A stretch of DNA of 64,000 nucleotides from Cellvibrionaceae bacterium AOL6 (GTDB lineage Bacteria; Pseudomonadota; Gammaproteobacteria; Pseudomonadales; Cellvibrionaceae): NCBI GenBank assembly GCA_003265435.1, contig NOXC01000001.1, forward strand, positions 1 to 64,000, given 5' to 3'. Both the position numbers and the translations under genes were made by a program. Each line of letters starts with the position of its first letter. The stretch's first letter is position 1. Below the pieces are notes generated by a model. It saw nothing but the letters and a program-made list of their open reading frames with translations. It had not been told where the DNA came from and did no database searches. Positions 34,723 through 43,718 of this stretch are shown here, one piece after another.

Positions 34723-37083
34723 ATGCACAGGTTTACTCATTGGTGGGGACACAACGTTGTTCGCTACCGTCTCGCGATATTGATCACCACCGTCCTCTTA
34801 ATGTTCGTCGCGCCGTTGAGCTTCGACCGGATTTACTACGACAACAGCAACGAAAGCTACTTCGTCGAACACGACCCCAATCTCGTCGCCTACGACCAGC
34901 TACAGGAACTCTACGGGGATACGGAATACTTGATGATCGGCATCCCCGCCCGCGATGGCGAGGACGTGTTTAATGCCGACACCATTGCCATGATCGACAC
35001 GCTCACTCAATTTTTAGAAGCTCACCGCTATGTCACTCAGGTGCGCTCACTGAGCAAATACCAATACACCCACGATGACGAGGGTCTGCTCGCCACGGAT
35101 GACTTGTTCGAGGATCTCGACAACCTGAGGCAAGACCCCGCCGTGATGGACCAGGCCCGAGACATCATGCGTGGCGAACCGCTGGCCTTAGGCACACTGG
35201 TGACCGATGACTTCCAACACACACGCATCGCGGCCAGAGTCGAAACCCGGAAGAATGAGGGCGCCCACTATGTTGAGCTTGTGACCGAGCTCAACGCCTT
35301 GATCGACGAGGCCGGCTTCAGGGAGCAAGGCTACACGCTGCATCTCTCAGGGATTCCGGTCATTAACGAACGTTTCGAAACCCTGACCAAGACCGACCAA
35401 GCGGTGTTAAACCCTGCCATGGGCGTGATGATGATGCTCATTCTGTTTCTGGTGTTCCGATCCTTTTTCGCCACGCTAGTGCCGCTCGTTGTGATCATCA
35501 GTACGCTGTTTTTTCTGACCTCCGTGCAGGGAGTGCTCGCCTTTCCGACCACCGCAGTCAGCTCAGCCTTAATTCCAACGATGATCATTCTGAGCATGGG
35601 TGCCAGCGTGCACGTGCTGGTCGAATTTTTTCAGGCGCGTCGACGCGGGCTATCGCCGCGCGAAGCGGCCGCCGAAACCACGAGCGATCTATTTCGCGCG
35701 ATTCTGTTCACGAGCTTAACCACCGCACTGGGATTCATTGCGCTGTCTATTACAGAGCTGCGTCCGGTCAGACAGTTCGCCATTCTCGCCGCGATCGGAC
35801 CCATGTTGATTTTTATCTTGACTGTCACCACACTTCCGGCCGTACTGAGTTACATCCCCTGGATGCCCAGGAACAGTAAGAAAAAGGAAAACGCCGTTGT
35901 CAGCCAATGGTTGGAGCACCGGCTACCTAAATTCACCTATACGCATCGCAAAGGCCTGGCCTTGCTCGGGCTGATCATCACCCTGTTCAGTCTTTACAGC
36001 ATTCAACATATTCGTGTCGACGCCAATGTGATCAATTACTTTAAATCCAACAGTTGGGTGAATCGCGACCTTCATTACTTCAATGAACATTTCAAGGGGA
36101 TCGCCAATCTGGAAGTGGTCATCGATACCGGTGAAGAAGGCGGGGTAAAAAATCCAGAACTTCTACAGCGTGCCGACGCACTCCAGCACTATCTAGAAGC
36201 ACAAAGCGAAACCGGCAACGCCCTATCAGTGCTCGACTTTTACAAGCAGATCAACCAGAGCCTCAATGGCGACGACACCGCGTGGTACCAATTGCCTGAT
36301 TCACGGCCGCTTGCTGCGCAATTTTTACTGCTCTACGAAAACACAGGGCCAGACGAAGACCTCAGCGACCTCAAAGATTTTGACGAACGCTATCTGAGAA
36401 TTTCCATCCCTGTCATCAACATGGATGAAACCACTCAAACCGCGTTTCTCAAGAACATCGAAGCGCACCTTGAGCGGGAGTTCGGTGATTTGTCGCTCGT
36501 ACTCACCGGCTCGCTGGTGATGAACAACGCCCAAAACGTCTACGTCAATAACGGCATGTTTCAATCCTTCGGTGTCGCCATTGTCGTGATCGGTATCAGC
36601 TTCTTGTTTCTCTTCGCGTCGTTGAAACACGGCGTGATCGCACTGCTCCCCAGTGTAATTCCGGTCATTCTCACCGGCGGTTTAATCTCCTACGCGGGTG
36701 TCGCGCTGGATCTCGGCACGATGATCGTCGGCGCCATGACGATTGGCATAGCCGTCGACGACTCGATTCATGTCATGTCCCGCTATCGACTCCTGCGCCA
36801 TCGAGGCCAGGACACGTACAACGCGCTTTGCGGCGCGCTGCGCTCTTCGGGTCGCGCCGTGATGCTGACCTCGCTGATTCTCATCACCGGATTCAGCGTC
36901 ATGCTCTTCGGTAATTTTATTCCGTTTATTTACGTCGGTCTGTTCTCGGCGATGATCATGAGCTTCGCCTTAATTGGCGATCTGATCTTCATGCCCGCCT
37001 TGCTGTTTTTATTCGATGACACTCGACGCAGTGCCGAAGCAGAAAACCCCACTCAACCTTCTGGAGCCATCGAAAATGCTTAA
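34723..37083 (+). CDS. MMPL-type RND superfamily exporter
   Basis: A 786-residue inner-membrane protein with the duplicated RND layout: TM1 (about 18-35), a periplasmic domain, five helices, then a repeat of the same. The TM4-type relay appears in the second half as GIAVDDSIHVMSRYR; the first half has SMGASVHVLVEFFQ, lacking the Asp pair. Ribosome site AGGGAGA. Relatives include HpnN and MmpL proteins that move lipids, hopanoids or lipid-like molecules outward. It is the first gene of a four-gene operon with a LolA-like periplasmic protein and an outer-membrane barrel, which supports lipid movement across the envelope. The stop overlaps the next gene's start by eight bases. Confidence 0.9.
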   Translation: MHRFTHWWGHNVVRYRLAILITTVLLMFVAPLSFDRIYYDNSNESYFVEHDPNLVAYDQLQELYGDTEYLMIGIPARDGEDVFNADTIAMIDTLTQFLEAHRYVTQVRSLSKYQYTHDDEGLLATDDLFEDLDNLRQDPAVMDQARDIMRGEPLALGTLVTDDFQHTRIAARVETRKNEGAHYVELVTELNALIDEAGFREQGYTLHLSGIPVINERFETLTKTDQAVLNPAMGVMMMLILFLVFRSFFATLVPLVVIISTLFFLTSVQGVLAFPTTAVSSALIPTMIILSMGASVHVLVEFFQARRRGLSPREAAAETTSDLFRAILFTSLTTALGFIALSITELRPVRQFAILAAIGPMLIFILTVTTLPAVLSYIPWMPRNSKKKENAVVSQWLEHRLPKFTYTHRKGLALLGLIITLFSLYSIQHIRVDANVINYFKSNSWVNRDLHYFNEHFKGIANLEVVIDTGEEGGVKNPELLQRADALQHYLEAQSETGNALSVLDFYKQINQSLNGDDTAWYQLPDSRPLAAQFLLLYENTGPDEDLSDLKDFDERYLRISIPVINMDETTQTAFLKNIEAHLEREFGDLSLVLTGSLVMNNAQNVYVNNGMFQSFGVAIVVIGISFLFLFASLKHGVIALLPSVIPVILTGGLISYAGVALDLGTMIVGAMTIGIAVDDSIHVMSRYRLLRHRGQDTYNALCGALRSSGRAVMLTSLILITGFSVMLFGNFIPFIYVGLFSAMIMSFALIGDLIFMPALLFLFDDTRRSAEAENPTQPSGAIENA

Positions 37084-37879
37084 ACCATTGAGCCTACTCA
37101 GCACCCTGATGATCGCTTTCTCTACGGCAACTGTGCAGGCAGAGCCTCTGGACGCAGCCGAGATTATGAAGCGTGTCGACGAGCGTTATGACGGCGATAC
37201 ACGAGAAAGCCGCGCGCAATTGATTTTGATCGACAAGCGCGATCGTCAACGCGTAAGAGATTTAACCCTGTTCGGCCTGGATACCGAGGAAGTTGAAAAA
37301 TCCGTTATCTATTTTATGTCTCCCGCCGATGTTGAGGGGACAGCCTACATGGCCTACGACTGGGAGGACCCAAGCCGTGAAGACGACAGCTGGCTTTACC
37401 TCCCCGCGATGCAAAAAATCAAGCGCGTCGCCGCGTCGGAAGAATCGGGCGCATTCATGGGCAGTGACTTTTCTTACGCCGATATCAACGGAATTGATTA
37501 CGAAGATTTTACCTACACCATGATCGAAGAAAGTGAGGACGTGGATGGCCATGATTGTTGGGTCATCGAAAGTCTGCCCAAAGATAAGAGCGTGATCGAT
37601 AAAACCGGCTATACCAAGTCCGTCAACTGGATTCGCAAAGACAATTTCGTTCAGGTCAAAGGCATCATTAATGTGGAGAAAGGCAATCGCATAAAGTATT
37701 TTGCCGCACGGGATCTGCGCGAGGTGCAAGGGATCTGGACAGCCCATACACTGCAAATGGTGACGACACGCAATAATAAAAAAGAGCACGCCAGCCTGTT
37801 TCAAATTACGGAAGTGCACTATAACGGCGATGTCGATGCGTCTATGTTCGACACACAAGCCATGCAACGGGGGCTGTAA
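37076..37879 (+). CDS. LolA-like outer-membrane lipoprotein-sorting family protein
   Basis: Starting at the ATG 37076, which lies inside the end of the exporter gene, gives 267 residues with a signal peptide (MLKPLSLLSTLMIAFSTATVQA). The mature part is an open-barrel LolA-like domain: AAEIMKRVDERYDGDTRESRAQL, DDSWLYLPAMQKIKRVAASEE, FMGSDFSYADINGIDYEDF. This branch is commonly annotated outer membrane lipoprotein-sorting protein but is distinct from LolA and is usually found beside MMPL exporters. By analogy to LolA it probably carries a hydrophobic molecule through the periplasm. Confidence 0.87.
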   Translation: MLKPLSLLSTLMIAFSTATVQAEPLDAAEIMKRVDERYDGDTRESRAQLILIDKRDRQRVRDLTLFGLDTEEVEKSVIYFMSPADVEGTAYMAYDWEDPSREDDSWLYLPAMQKIKRVAASEESGAFMGSDFSYADINGIDYEDFTYTMIEESEDVDGHDCWVIESLPKDKSVIDKTGYTKSVNWIRKDNFVQVKGIINVEKGNRIKYFAARDLREVQGIWTAHTLQMVTTRNNKKEHASLFQITEVHYNGDVDASMFDTQAMQRGL

Positions 37880-39193
37880 ATGTCTGCTCGCACCGGCAAG
37901 CTGATCGCACTCTCTTTGGCCCTGCCCGCACTTGCTCAGGCCAACGACGATTTTTTTGGCAATATTGAAGTCACCCCGAAGGACACCGAGGTCGGCCGGC
38001 ACGATGGCCGACTGCAAATACTGCAACAACTTAAATATGGCTTGCAGCCCCCCGACCCCAACTTTGCTTTTGAGCGCGACGAACCGGGTTGGTCGCAGGT
38101 TGAAACACGCGTGTTCGGCGAGGTGTACGGCGAGCTCAGTTCCAGCGTGAGCTATCGCCTCAGCGCCAAAATGGAATTGGACATGCTGACCTGGCATGCC
38201 GGCGAGCCTAACTGGGAGGCGAACAACAACGTCGTACTGCTCAAAGATGCCTACCTCGACAAAGTCTTCGACAATCAACATTGGCTGCGTGTTGGCAACC
38301 AGGTTTTTGCCTGGGGTGAATCGGAAACACTTGCCATTACGGATGTATTGGCCCCCACTGACCAGACGGAATTTGCCCAGGTCGAACTGCAAGATATTCG
38401 CCTTCAAATTCCAGCAGTGCTCTACTCGCTTCCGTTCGCTGGAGGCAAGTTATCCAGCGTACTCACTTGGGACGCGGGCTTTAATCGCTACGCCGATGAA
38501 GATGAAGAGTTTTACCCCTACATACAGCTGAAGACACTGGGTCTGCAAACCGTCGACGTCGACCCTGAACAACAGTGGGAAGCCGCACTGCGCTACACGC
38601 GCTTTTTTAATGGGGGCGATGTCAGCCTCGTACTCGCGCAAACAAATAGCAATGAGCAATACGGTCGTCCACACGAGACGGCCCCGCTGTGGCTACTCGA
38701 GCAGGTTCGAGTGAATACCCTCGGCATCAGTGCCAATCGCGTCAAAGACAGCTGGCTGTTTAAAACAGAGCTCGGCTATAACGAAGGTCAGGCATTTAAT
38801 ACCGACCAGGGCTACGTCGAAAGCGACGAGTGGCGAGGCATGGCCGGGGCCGAATACAGTGGCCTGGATGATTGGTACTTCAGCCTTGAGGTCACGGCGA
38901 TTTATGCGAACGCCCCGCCGGATAGCGTGGCGAGCAGCAATGTCCGCTCACTTGGCCAGACCTTGCAGATACAGCGCACCGCGTTGAATGAAAGACTGAC
39001 GAATACTCTGTGGCTTTTCCAACTGTTACAGGACAACGGGCAGGTCCTGCGCTGGAATATCGACTACGATTGGTCGGATCACTGGGCTTTTTCTGGTGCC
39101 GTGGTACTCTATAGCAGTGAGGATTCAAGCGCTCAACTCTACCCTTTCCGGTACAACGACACTTTTAACCTATCCGTGCAATACAGTTTTTAA
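37880..39193 (+). CDS. Outer-membrane beta-barrel protein of the MMPL operon (DUF1302-like)
   Basis: A 437-residue protein directly abutting the LolA-like gene. Signal peptide about 1-22, then a beta-barrel with many aromatic-bounded strands (WSQVETRVFGEVYGELSS, VSYRLSAKMELDML, HWLRVGNQVFAWGESE). The last strand is NLSVQYSF, ending in Phe as BAM substrates do. The RVGNQVFAWGESE motif is like that in DUF1302 proteins found with DUF1329 and RND exporters. It may be the outer-membrane exit or acceptor for the operon's substrate. Its stop overlaps the TetR start (TAATG). Confidence 0.77.
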   Translation: MSARTGKLIALSLALPALAQANDDFFGNIEVTPKDTEVGRHDGRLQILQQLKYGLQPPDPNFAFERDEPGWSQVETRVFGEVYGELSSSVSYRLSAKMELDMLTWHAGEPNWEANNNVVLLKDAYLDKVFDNQHWLRVGNQVFAWGESETLAITDVLAPTDQTEFAQVELQDIRLQIPAVLYSLPFAGGKLSSVLTWDAGFNRYADEDEEFYPYIQLKTLGLQTVDVDPEQQWEAALRYTRFFNGGDVSLVLAQTNSNEQYGRPHETAPLWLLEQVRVNTLGISANRVKDSWLFKTELGYNEGQAFNTDQGYVESDEWRGMAGAEYSGLDDWYFSLEVTAIYANAPPDSVASSNVRSLGQTLQIQRTALNERLTNTLWLFQLLQDNGQVLRWNIDYDWSDHWAFSGAVVLYSSEDSSAQLYPFRYNDTFNLSVQYSF

Positions 39194-39864
39194 TGCCCCC
39201 AAGCGATCCCGATAGCAAACATTATCACCACGGCAACCTCAAAGAAGCCCTGGTCACGACCTACCTCTCTCTGCTGGCACACGCACAGCCGGAGACGATT
39301 TCTCTGCGCAAACTCGCCGGTGAACTCGGGGTCGCCCCCACCGCGGTGTACAACCATTTCCGCAATAAAGAAGCCCTAAATGTCGCGGTCAAAACCCGCT
39401 GTCTCGAACACTTTGCCGATTATCTCGACGCCGCAACACAGTTGCCCGCTCCCGCCAAAGAACGCATCACCGCGCTTGGCAAAGCCTATTTTGACTACGC
39501 ACAGGTCCACCCCCAGTATTTTAAATTGCTGATGGGGGAAAACGTCCCAGATGACCTGGTGACACCCGAGCTGATGGCGGCGTCTATGCGCGCCGAGGCC
39601 GCGTTGAGGCGCACCGTATTGGACCTGCTCAATGAACACGACATTCCGACCAGCCAATACAACGAAGGGCTCGGCTCGTTCGCTTGCTGGTCCATTGCGC
39701 ACGGCGTGACGCTGCTGTCCGCCAAGCGGGTAAATAATGTGGCGTGTATGGAGGGTCGATGGCCCGAAACCTTTATGCTCAGCAACGCCGAACAGGTGCA
39801 TCAGAGTTTTGACGCGATGACGGAAGTCCTGGTCGCGGGCATTTTGGCGGCCGCCAAGAGATGA
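39193..39864 (+). CDS. TetR/AcrR-family transcriptional regulator
   Basis: A 223-residue regulator with an N-terminal TetR helix-turn-helix (about 13-60: ISLRKLAGELGVAPTAVYNHF) preceded by YHHGNLKEAL, a start typical of the TetR subgroup with a WHG C-terminal domain. The C-terminal ligand-binding domain contains AACWSIAHG-like text (GSFACWSIAHGVTLLS). It is the last gene of the MMPL operon, with a one-base overlap, and likely regulates that operon in response to its substrate. Confidence 0.92.
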   Translation: MPPSDPDSKHYHHGNLKEALVTTYLSLLAHAQPETISLRKLAGELGVAPTAVYNHFRNKEALNVAVKTRCLEHFADYLDAATQLPAPAKERITALGKAYFDYAQVHPQYFKLLMGENVPDDLVTPELMAASMRAEAALRRTVLDLLNEHDIPTSQYNEGLGSFACWSIAHGVTLLSAKRVNNVACMEGRWPETFMLSNAEQVHQSFDAMTEVLVAGILAAAKR

Positions 39865-40056
39865 CACGCCACTAAGCTTCTTTTAACGACGACTCTGAAA
39901 AAAAGCGACTTTTCTAGAACTTTTGTCTATTTGGGTCTATGTTTAATGAGCACATGGTTCTAAGCATGAACTTTGTACCTTTCAAACGCACACTATAATT
40001 GAGGGTGACTCGCACGCAGTCCACAGTGATGAGGCATCCAGATGTACAGGAAAACT

Positions 40057-40230
40057 ATGAGCAATCCAGCATTTATTGTCGAACAACTTGAAGAAGCGCT
40101 AGAGGAGCGTAAAGGCACGGACCGCCGTAAACAGGATGTCGGATCTGACCCCCAATCCGGCATGGACCGGCGCCAGGGCGACCGCCGATCACAGGCCAAC
40201 ACTCAGGCCCCGAACGAGACGAAACACTGA
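40057..40230 (+). CDS. Small charged protein with DRR repeats
   Basis: A 57-residue protein starting at 40057 after CAGGAAAACT; an in-frame ATG at 40042 is less well placed. It has a short acidic helix (FIVEQLEEALEERKG) and then two matching words, GTDRRKQDVG and GMDRRQGDRRSQ. No cysteines, no membrane segment. I do not recognise a function. It is isolated, with its own upstream AT-rich region (about 39955-40010), and converges with the ABC-F gene 13 bases on. Confidence 0.62.
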   Translation: MSNPAFIVEQLEEALEERKGTDRRKQDVGSDPQSGMDRRQGDRRSQANTQAPNETKH

Positions 40231-40243
40231 TTCGATCTCAGGC

Positions 40244-42139
40244 TCAGCAAGCGCTTTGTTGAGCCGCCTCCAGTGCTTCGCTGGTCTCCAACCACTGTGC
40301 TTCCAACTCTGCGAGCGTCTGCCTGATCCCAGCTTCTTCGCGCAGGGTGTCTTGCAGATCATTTTTTTTGTCTTCGTTGTACAGGTCCGTATCGGCCAAG
40401 CGCGCTTCAAGCGACGCCAAGGTCGCGTTGGCTTTGTCCATCGCGGTTTCGAGTTTCTTCAACGACTGCATCAGGGGTTTCAGCCGCGCTCGGTCTGCCG
40501 CCGCCTGCTGCCTCTGCGCTTTTTTATCCAGTGGCGCGGAGGGAGTCGGTGCGCTGACCGTTGCTTCGCTGGGCTTTTCTCCGGACATCAACCAACGTTC
40601 ATAGTCCTGCAGATCCCCGTCGAAACTTTCGACCTTGCCATCGTGCACGAGCACCAATTCATCGACGGTATTCTTAAGTAAGTGACGATCATGCGATACC
40701 ACGACGACCGCGCCTTCATAGGCTTGCAGCGCCAGTGTCAGGGCGTGTCGTACTTCCAGGTCGAGGTGGTTGGTTGGCTCGTCCAGCAGCAGTAAATTGG
40801 GTTTCTGCCAGGCCAGCAGCGCCAGCGCGAGTCGCGCTTTTTCTCCCCCAGAAAAATGCGCGATGCCTTCAAAAGCGCGATCCCCCTGAAAACCGAATGC
40901 GCCCAAAAAGTTGCGTATCTCCTGCTCGGAGGCCTTGGGGCTGAGCCGTTGCAGGTGCAGAGCGGCACTTGCGTCAAAATCGAGGGTATCGAGCTGATGC
41001 TGAGAATAATATCCCAGGCGCAAGCGCGGCGATTCCGTGCGTTCGCCAGCCAATAGCGGGATCTGACCGGCCAGTGTTTTCATCAGCGTAGATTTACCGG
41101 CGCCGTTGTGCCCGAGCAAGCCAATTCTGGCCTCACCGAGCACGCTGAATTCGATCTTATCCAGAATGGCGCTGCCATAGCCCAATTGCGCCTGCGAAAG
41201 CGACATCAAGGTCTGGGGCAAACTGTCTGGATTCGGAAAGGTAAAACTGAATGGCGTGTCGACGTGAGCGGGCGCGATCTCTTCCATCCGCTCAAGTTCT
41301 TTTACCCGGCTCTGCGCCTGCTTGGCCTTACTGGCCTTTGCTTTAAAGCGCCGCACAAACTGCTCAATCTCCGCGCGTCGCGCTTGTTGACGAGCGTAGG
41401 CTTGCGCCTGTTGCGCAAGACGCTCCGCGCGCTGACGTTCGAAACTGCTGTAATTACCGGTGTAGCTGTGCAATTTGGCCTGTTCGAGATGCACGATGCC
41501 TTCGATCACATTGTCGAGAAAATCGCGATCGTGAGAGATGATCAACAGCGTACCGGGGTACTGACGAAGCCAGCGCTCCAGCCAGATCGTTGCATCGAGA
41601 TCGAGGTGGTTGGTCGGCTCATCGAGCAATAGGAGGTCTGAGCGACACATCAGCGCTTGCGCGAGGTTTAAGCGAATGCGCCAACCGCCGGAAAAGCTGT
41701 CGACGGGTCGCGCATCGTCACCGACCGCAAAGCCAAGACCATCGAGTAACTTCTGTGCGCGCGCGATCGCGGTGTAGCCATCAATTTGTTCCATGCGCTC
41801 ATAGAGCGGGCCCAGCGCCTCGCCTTCTGCGCTTTCGAGCTCAGCCTCAATACGCCGCAGTTCAGGGTCGCCATCGATAACATAGTCGAGCGCCGAACGT
41901 TCGCTATGGCCGACTTCCTGCGCCATGTGCGATACGGACCACTGCGATGGAATACTGAGGCTGCCCGCATCTTCGTGCAGTTCACCGAGCATCAGTTTAA
42001 ACAGGCTGGATTTCCCACTGCCGTTTGCGCCGATAAGCCCGAGTTTCTGGCCGGCATGCACGGTCAGCTCCGCCCCTTCCAGAAGGAACTTGCTGCCGCG
42101 TTGTAGGTGGATATCTTGGAGGACAATCATGGCGCGCAT
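40244..42139 (-). CDS. yheS: ABC-F family ATPase, YheS-like
   Basis: A 631-residue soluble protein with two ABC domains and no membrane segments. Walker A motifs are GANGSGKSS and GHNGAGKST; signatures are FSGGWRIRL and FSGGEKARL; both Walker B stretches read LLLLDEPTNHLDL. The inter-domain linker holds RFKAKASKAKQAQSRVKELERME, as in E. coli YheS. A C-terminal coiled coil (about 545-630) follows. ABC-F proteins bind the ribosome E site and help stalled translation. The second ATG, three codons in (42130), may be the true start. Confidence 0.93.
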   Translation of the reverse strand: MRAMIVLQDIHLQRGSKFLLEGAELTVHAGQKLGLIGANGSGKSSLFKLMLGELHEDAGSLSIPSQWSVSHMAQEVGHSERSALDYVIDGDPELRRIEAELESAEGEALGPLYERMEQIDGYTAIARAQKLLDGLGFAVGDDARPVDSFSGGWRIRLNLAQALMCRSDLLLLDEPTNHLDLDATIWLERWLRQYPGTLLIISHDRDFLDNVIEGIVHLEQAKLHSYTGNYSSFERQRAERLAQQAQAYARQQARRAEIEQFVRRFKAKASKAKQAQSRVKELERMEEIAPAHVDTPFSFTFPNPDSLPQTLMSLSQAQLGYGSAILDKIEFSVLGEARIGLLGHNGAGKSTLMKTLAGQIPLLAGERTESPRLRLGYYSQHQLDTLDFDASAALHLQRLSPKASEQEIRNFLGAFGFQGDRAFEGIAHFSGGEKARLALALLAWQKPNLLLLDEPTNHLDLEVRHALTLALQAYEGAVVVVSHDRHLLKNTVDELVLVHDGKVESFDGDLQDYERWLMSGEKPSEATVSAPTPSAPLDKKAQRQQAAADRARLKPLMQSLKKLETAMDKANATLASLEARLADTDLYNEDKKNDLQDTLREEAGIRQTLAELEAQWLETSEALEAAQQSAC

Positions 42140-42172
42140 TGTACGCCATCCAGCGGCGCGGAGAACACTGGA

Positions 42173-42733
42173 TTACAGACTAAATACCATCGGTGTCGCG
42201 ACTTTTTGAGCGGCCTCTTCACCCAACAGCCTGGTCACAAGCGTCAGTGCGAAAAGCATGGCCGTACCCGGCGCCTGACTGGTCACCAGCATGCCGTCTT
42301 CGACCACCGGCCCTTCAACGAGTTGCGCCCCGACCTCCGTCAGAACAGACTGAAATTGGGGATGGCAGGTCGCTTTGCGCGCTTGTAAAAAGCCCAATTC
42401 GCCCAGCACCACCGCAGGTGCGGCACAAATGGCCCCGAGTAGGTGCTGATGCTCCCAGTGGTTGAGCAGCTGTTTGCGCAGGTATTCACTGCGCGAGAGA
42501 TGTTCCGCACCGGGCATGCCACCGGGAAGCGCGATCAGGTCCCACTCCATCTGAGTGAGCATGTTCAAAGTACAGTCCGCCTGCAGTTGCACCCCTCGAG
42601 ATGCGGTAATCATGGCCGTGTTTGCAACCGAAGCCACCGTTACCGTCACGCCAGCTCGACGCAGGACGTCGATCAGAATGACGGCTTCCATCTCTTCCGT
42701 TCCGTCGGCAATGGGGATGAGCGCTGAGGGCAT
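42173..42733 (-). CDS. DJ-1/PfpI family protein, YajL-like
   Basis: Taking the ATG at 42733 gives 186 residues starting MPSALIPIADGTEEMEAVI, the usual family start; an upstream in-frame ATG adds ten unlikely residues. The nucleophile Cys103 lies in the elbow GAICAAP, with Glu14 in GTEEME as its partner. Members of this subgroup act in protein and metabolite quality control (deglycase or chaperone activity is debated). It lies 33 bases downstream of no partner; the next gene upstream on the strand ends 31 bases away, so they may be co-transcribed. Confidence 0.92.
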   Translation of the reverse strand: MPSALIPIADGTEEMEAVILIDVLRRAGVTVTVASVANTAMITASRGVQLQADCTLNMLTQMEWDLIALPGGMPGAEHLSRSEYLRKQLLNHWEHQHLLGAICAAPAVVLGELGFLQARKATCHPQFQSVLTEVGAQLVEGPVVEDGMLVTSQAPGTAMLFALTLVTRLLGEEAAQKVATPMVFSL

Positions 42734-42764
42734 AGCAGGTCCCGGGAAAACGGTGTGTATCACA

Positions 42765-43292
42765 TCAGCTTCGAAGCTGACAGATATCGAAATACGCTTT
42801 CAGGAAAATGCGTTCGTCGGAGTGAAAATCGTGCTCCACCGCTTTGACGATGCGATACATATCGCGATACAAAGGATGGCTCTCATAGGGGTCGTTCAAC
42901 ACACTGGCACGGATGAAAACGGCCTTGATCAAGCGTCGCGCGGGGTGATGTGCATCCGTGAGGAAGTTGGGGTTCTGGGTTGCCGCGCGCAATACAGGAA
43001 GCTGCAGTGCGATCAAAAGCCGTCGCGTGGCGTTGTTCGTCGCTTCGTTGTCCACCAGTTGATCGAAAAACATATCGACCGCCTGAATGATATCGTCCGT
43101 ACTGAAGGAGTGGTTCGCCGTACTTCGCGAGACACCGCGATCAGGCGATTGCCAGCTTTGCGCCAATTCTTCGAGCACGCGTGTTAACGCTTTCACCGCT
43201 TCGTTATCGAGCGGTTGACTGCTGTCCCCCTTCACCTCCTGGCGGTGGCCGAACAGCCTGCTTCGCTTTTCAAGATCCATGTGATTTACCAT
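42765..43292 (-). CDS. Short DUF1631-related protein
   Basis: A 175-residue protein starting MVNHMDLEKRSRLFG. The central text RRLLIALQLPVLRAATQNPNFLTDAHHPARRLI resembles the middle of DUF1631 proteins, which are normally 700 or more residues. Here the N- and C-terminal parts of that family are absent. The reading frame is intact with normal codon use, so it may be a genuine short form rather than decay. Function of DUF1631 is poorly known. An upstream ATG at 43331 is also in frame. Confidence 0.68.
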   Translation of the reverse strand: MVNHMDLEKRSRLFGHRQEVKGDSSQPLDNEAVKALTRVLEELAQSWQSPDRGVSRSTANHSFSTDDIIQAVDMFFDQLVDNEATNNATRRLLIALQLPVLRAATQNPNFLTDAHHPARRLIKAVFIRASVLNDPYESHPLYRDMYRIVKAVEHDFHSDERIFLKAYFDICQLRS

Positions 43293-43718
43293 AACTCGTA
43301 CTTCCTTAAATACCGAGCGGGAAAAAGGCATCCGCTCGGTGAGAATCGATGCACAAAGCGTTCCCGAACCGCTCTTCCCGACTCAAGGTGTCAACGTTCG
43401 TAGACACGATGACATCCAAACATGACAAACGCCAGACTCGCTCAGTATTTTGAGATGCGAAATGTGCGCAGTGTCGCGGCTCTGATCGCGCGAAAGCCGA
43501 AACAGCCCGAGCGAGGGTCGATTTGAGATAGAACGCGTTGGAAAGCAAAACCTGTCAAAATGATCAGGAATTAAAAAAGTATACGCTTTTCTGAAGGAAT
43601 TGAGTCATACGTTTGAAAACTTTTACAATTTAGGCGCGTTTTTCATTTGAAAACGTCGACCTACGCAAGTTCCGCACCTGCTTGGTGCGAAACCTGCCTC
43701 AATCAAAACAACCCAGAG
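43293..43718. other. Intergenic region, 426 bases
   Basis: Flanked by two minus-strand genes, this holds the promoter of the DUF1631-related gene, probably in the AT-rich section 43555-43640. A small imperfect hairpin lies at 43669-43692 (CCGCACC / GGTGCG). I see no gene. Confidence 0.45.

Noticed and set aside
37262-38407. A 381-codon open frame on the minus strand opposite the LolA-like and barrel genes
   Set aside because: It spans two well-supported genes in antisense, has no recognisable motif or ribosome site, and arises from the codon bias of the plus strand.
43669-43692. Hairpin near the end of the TIM-barrel gene as its terminator
   Set aside because: The arms are short and imperfect, and no T-run lies on the correct side for the minus-strand gene.
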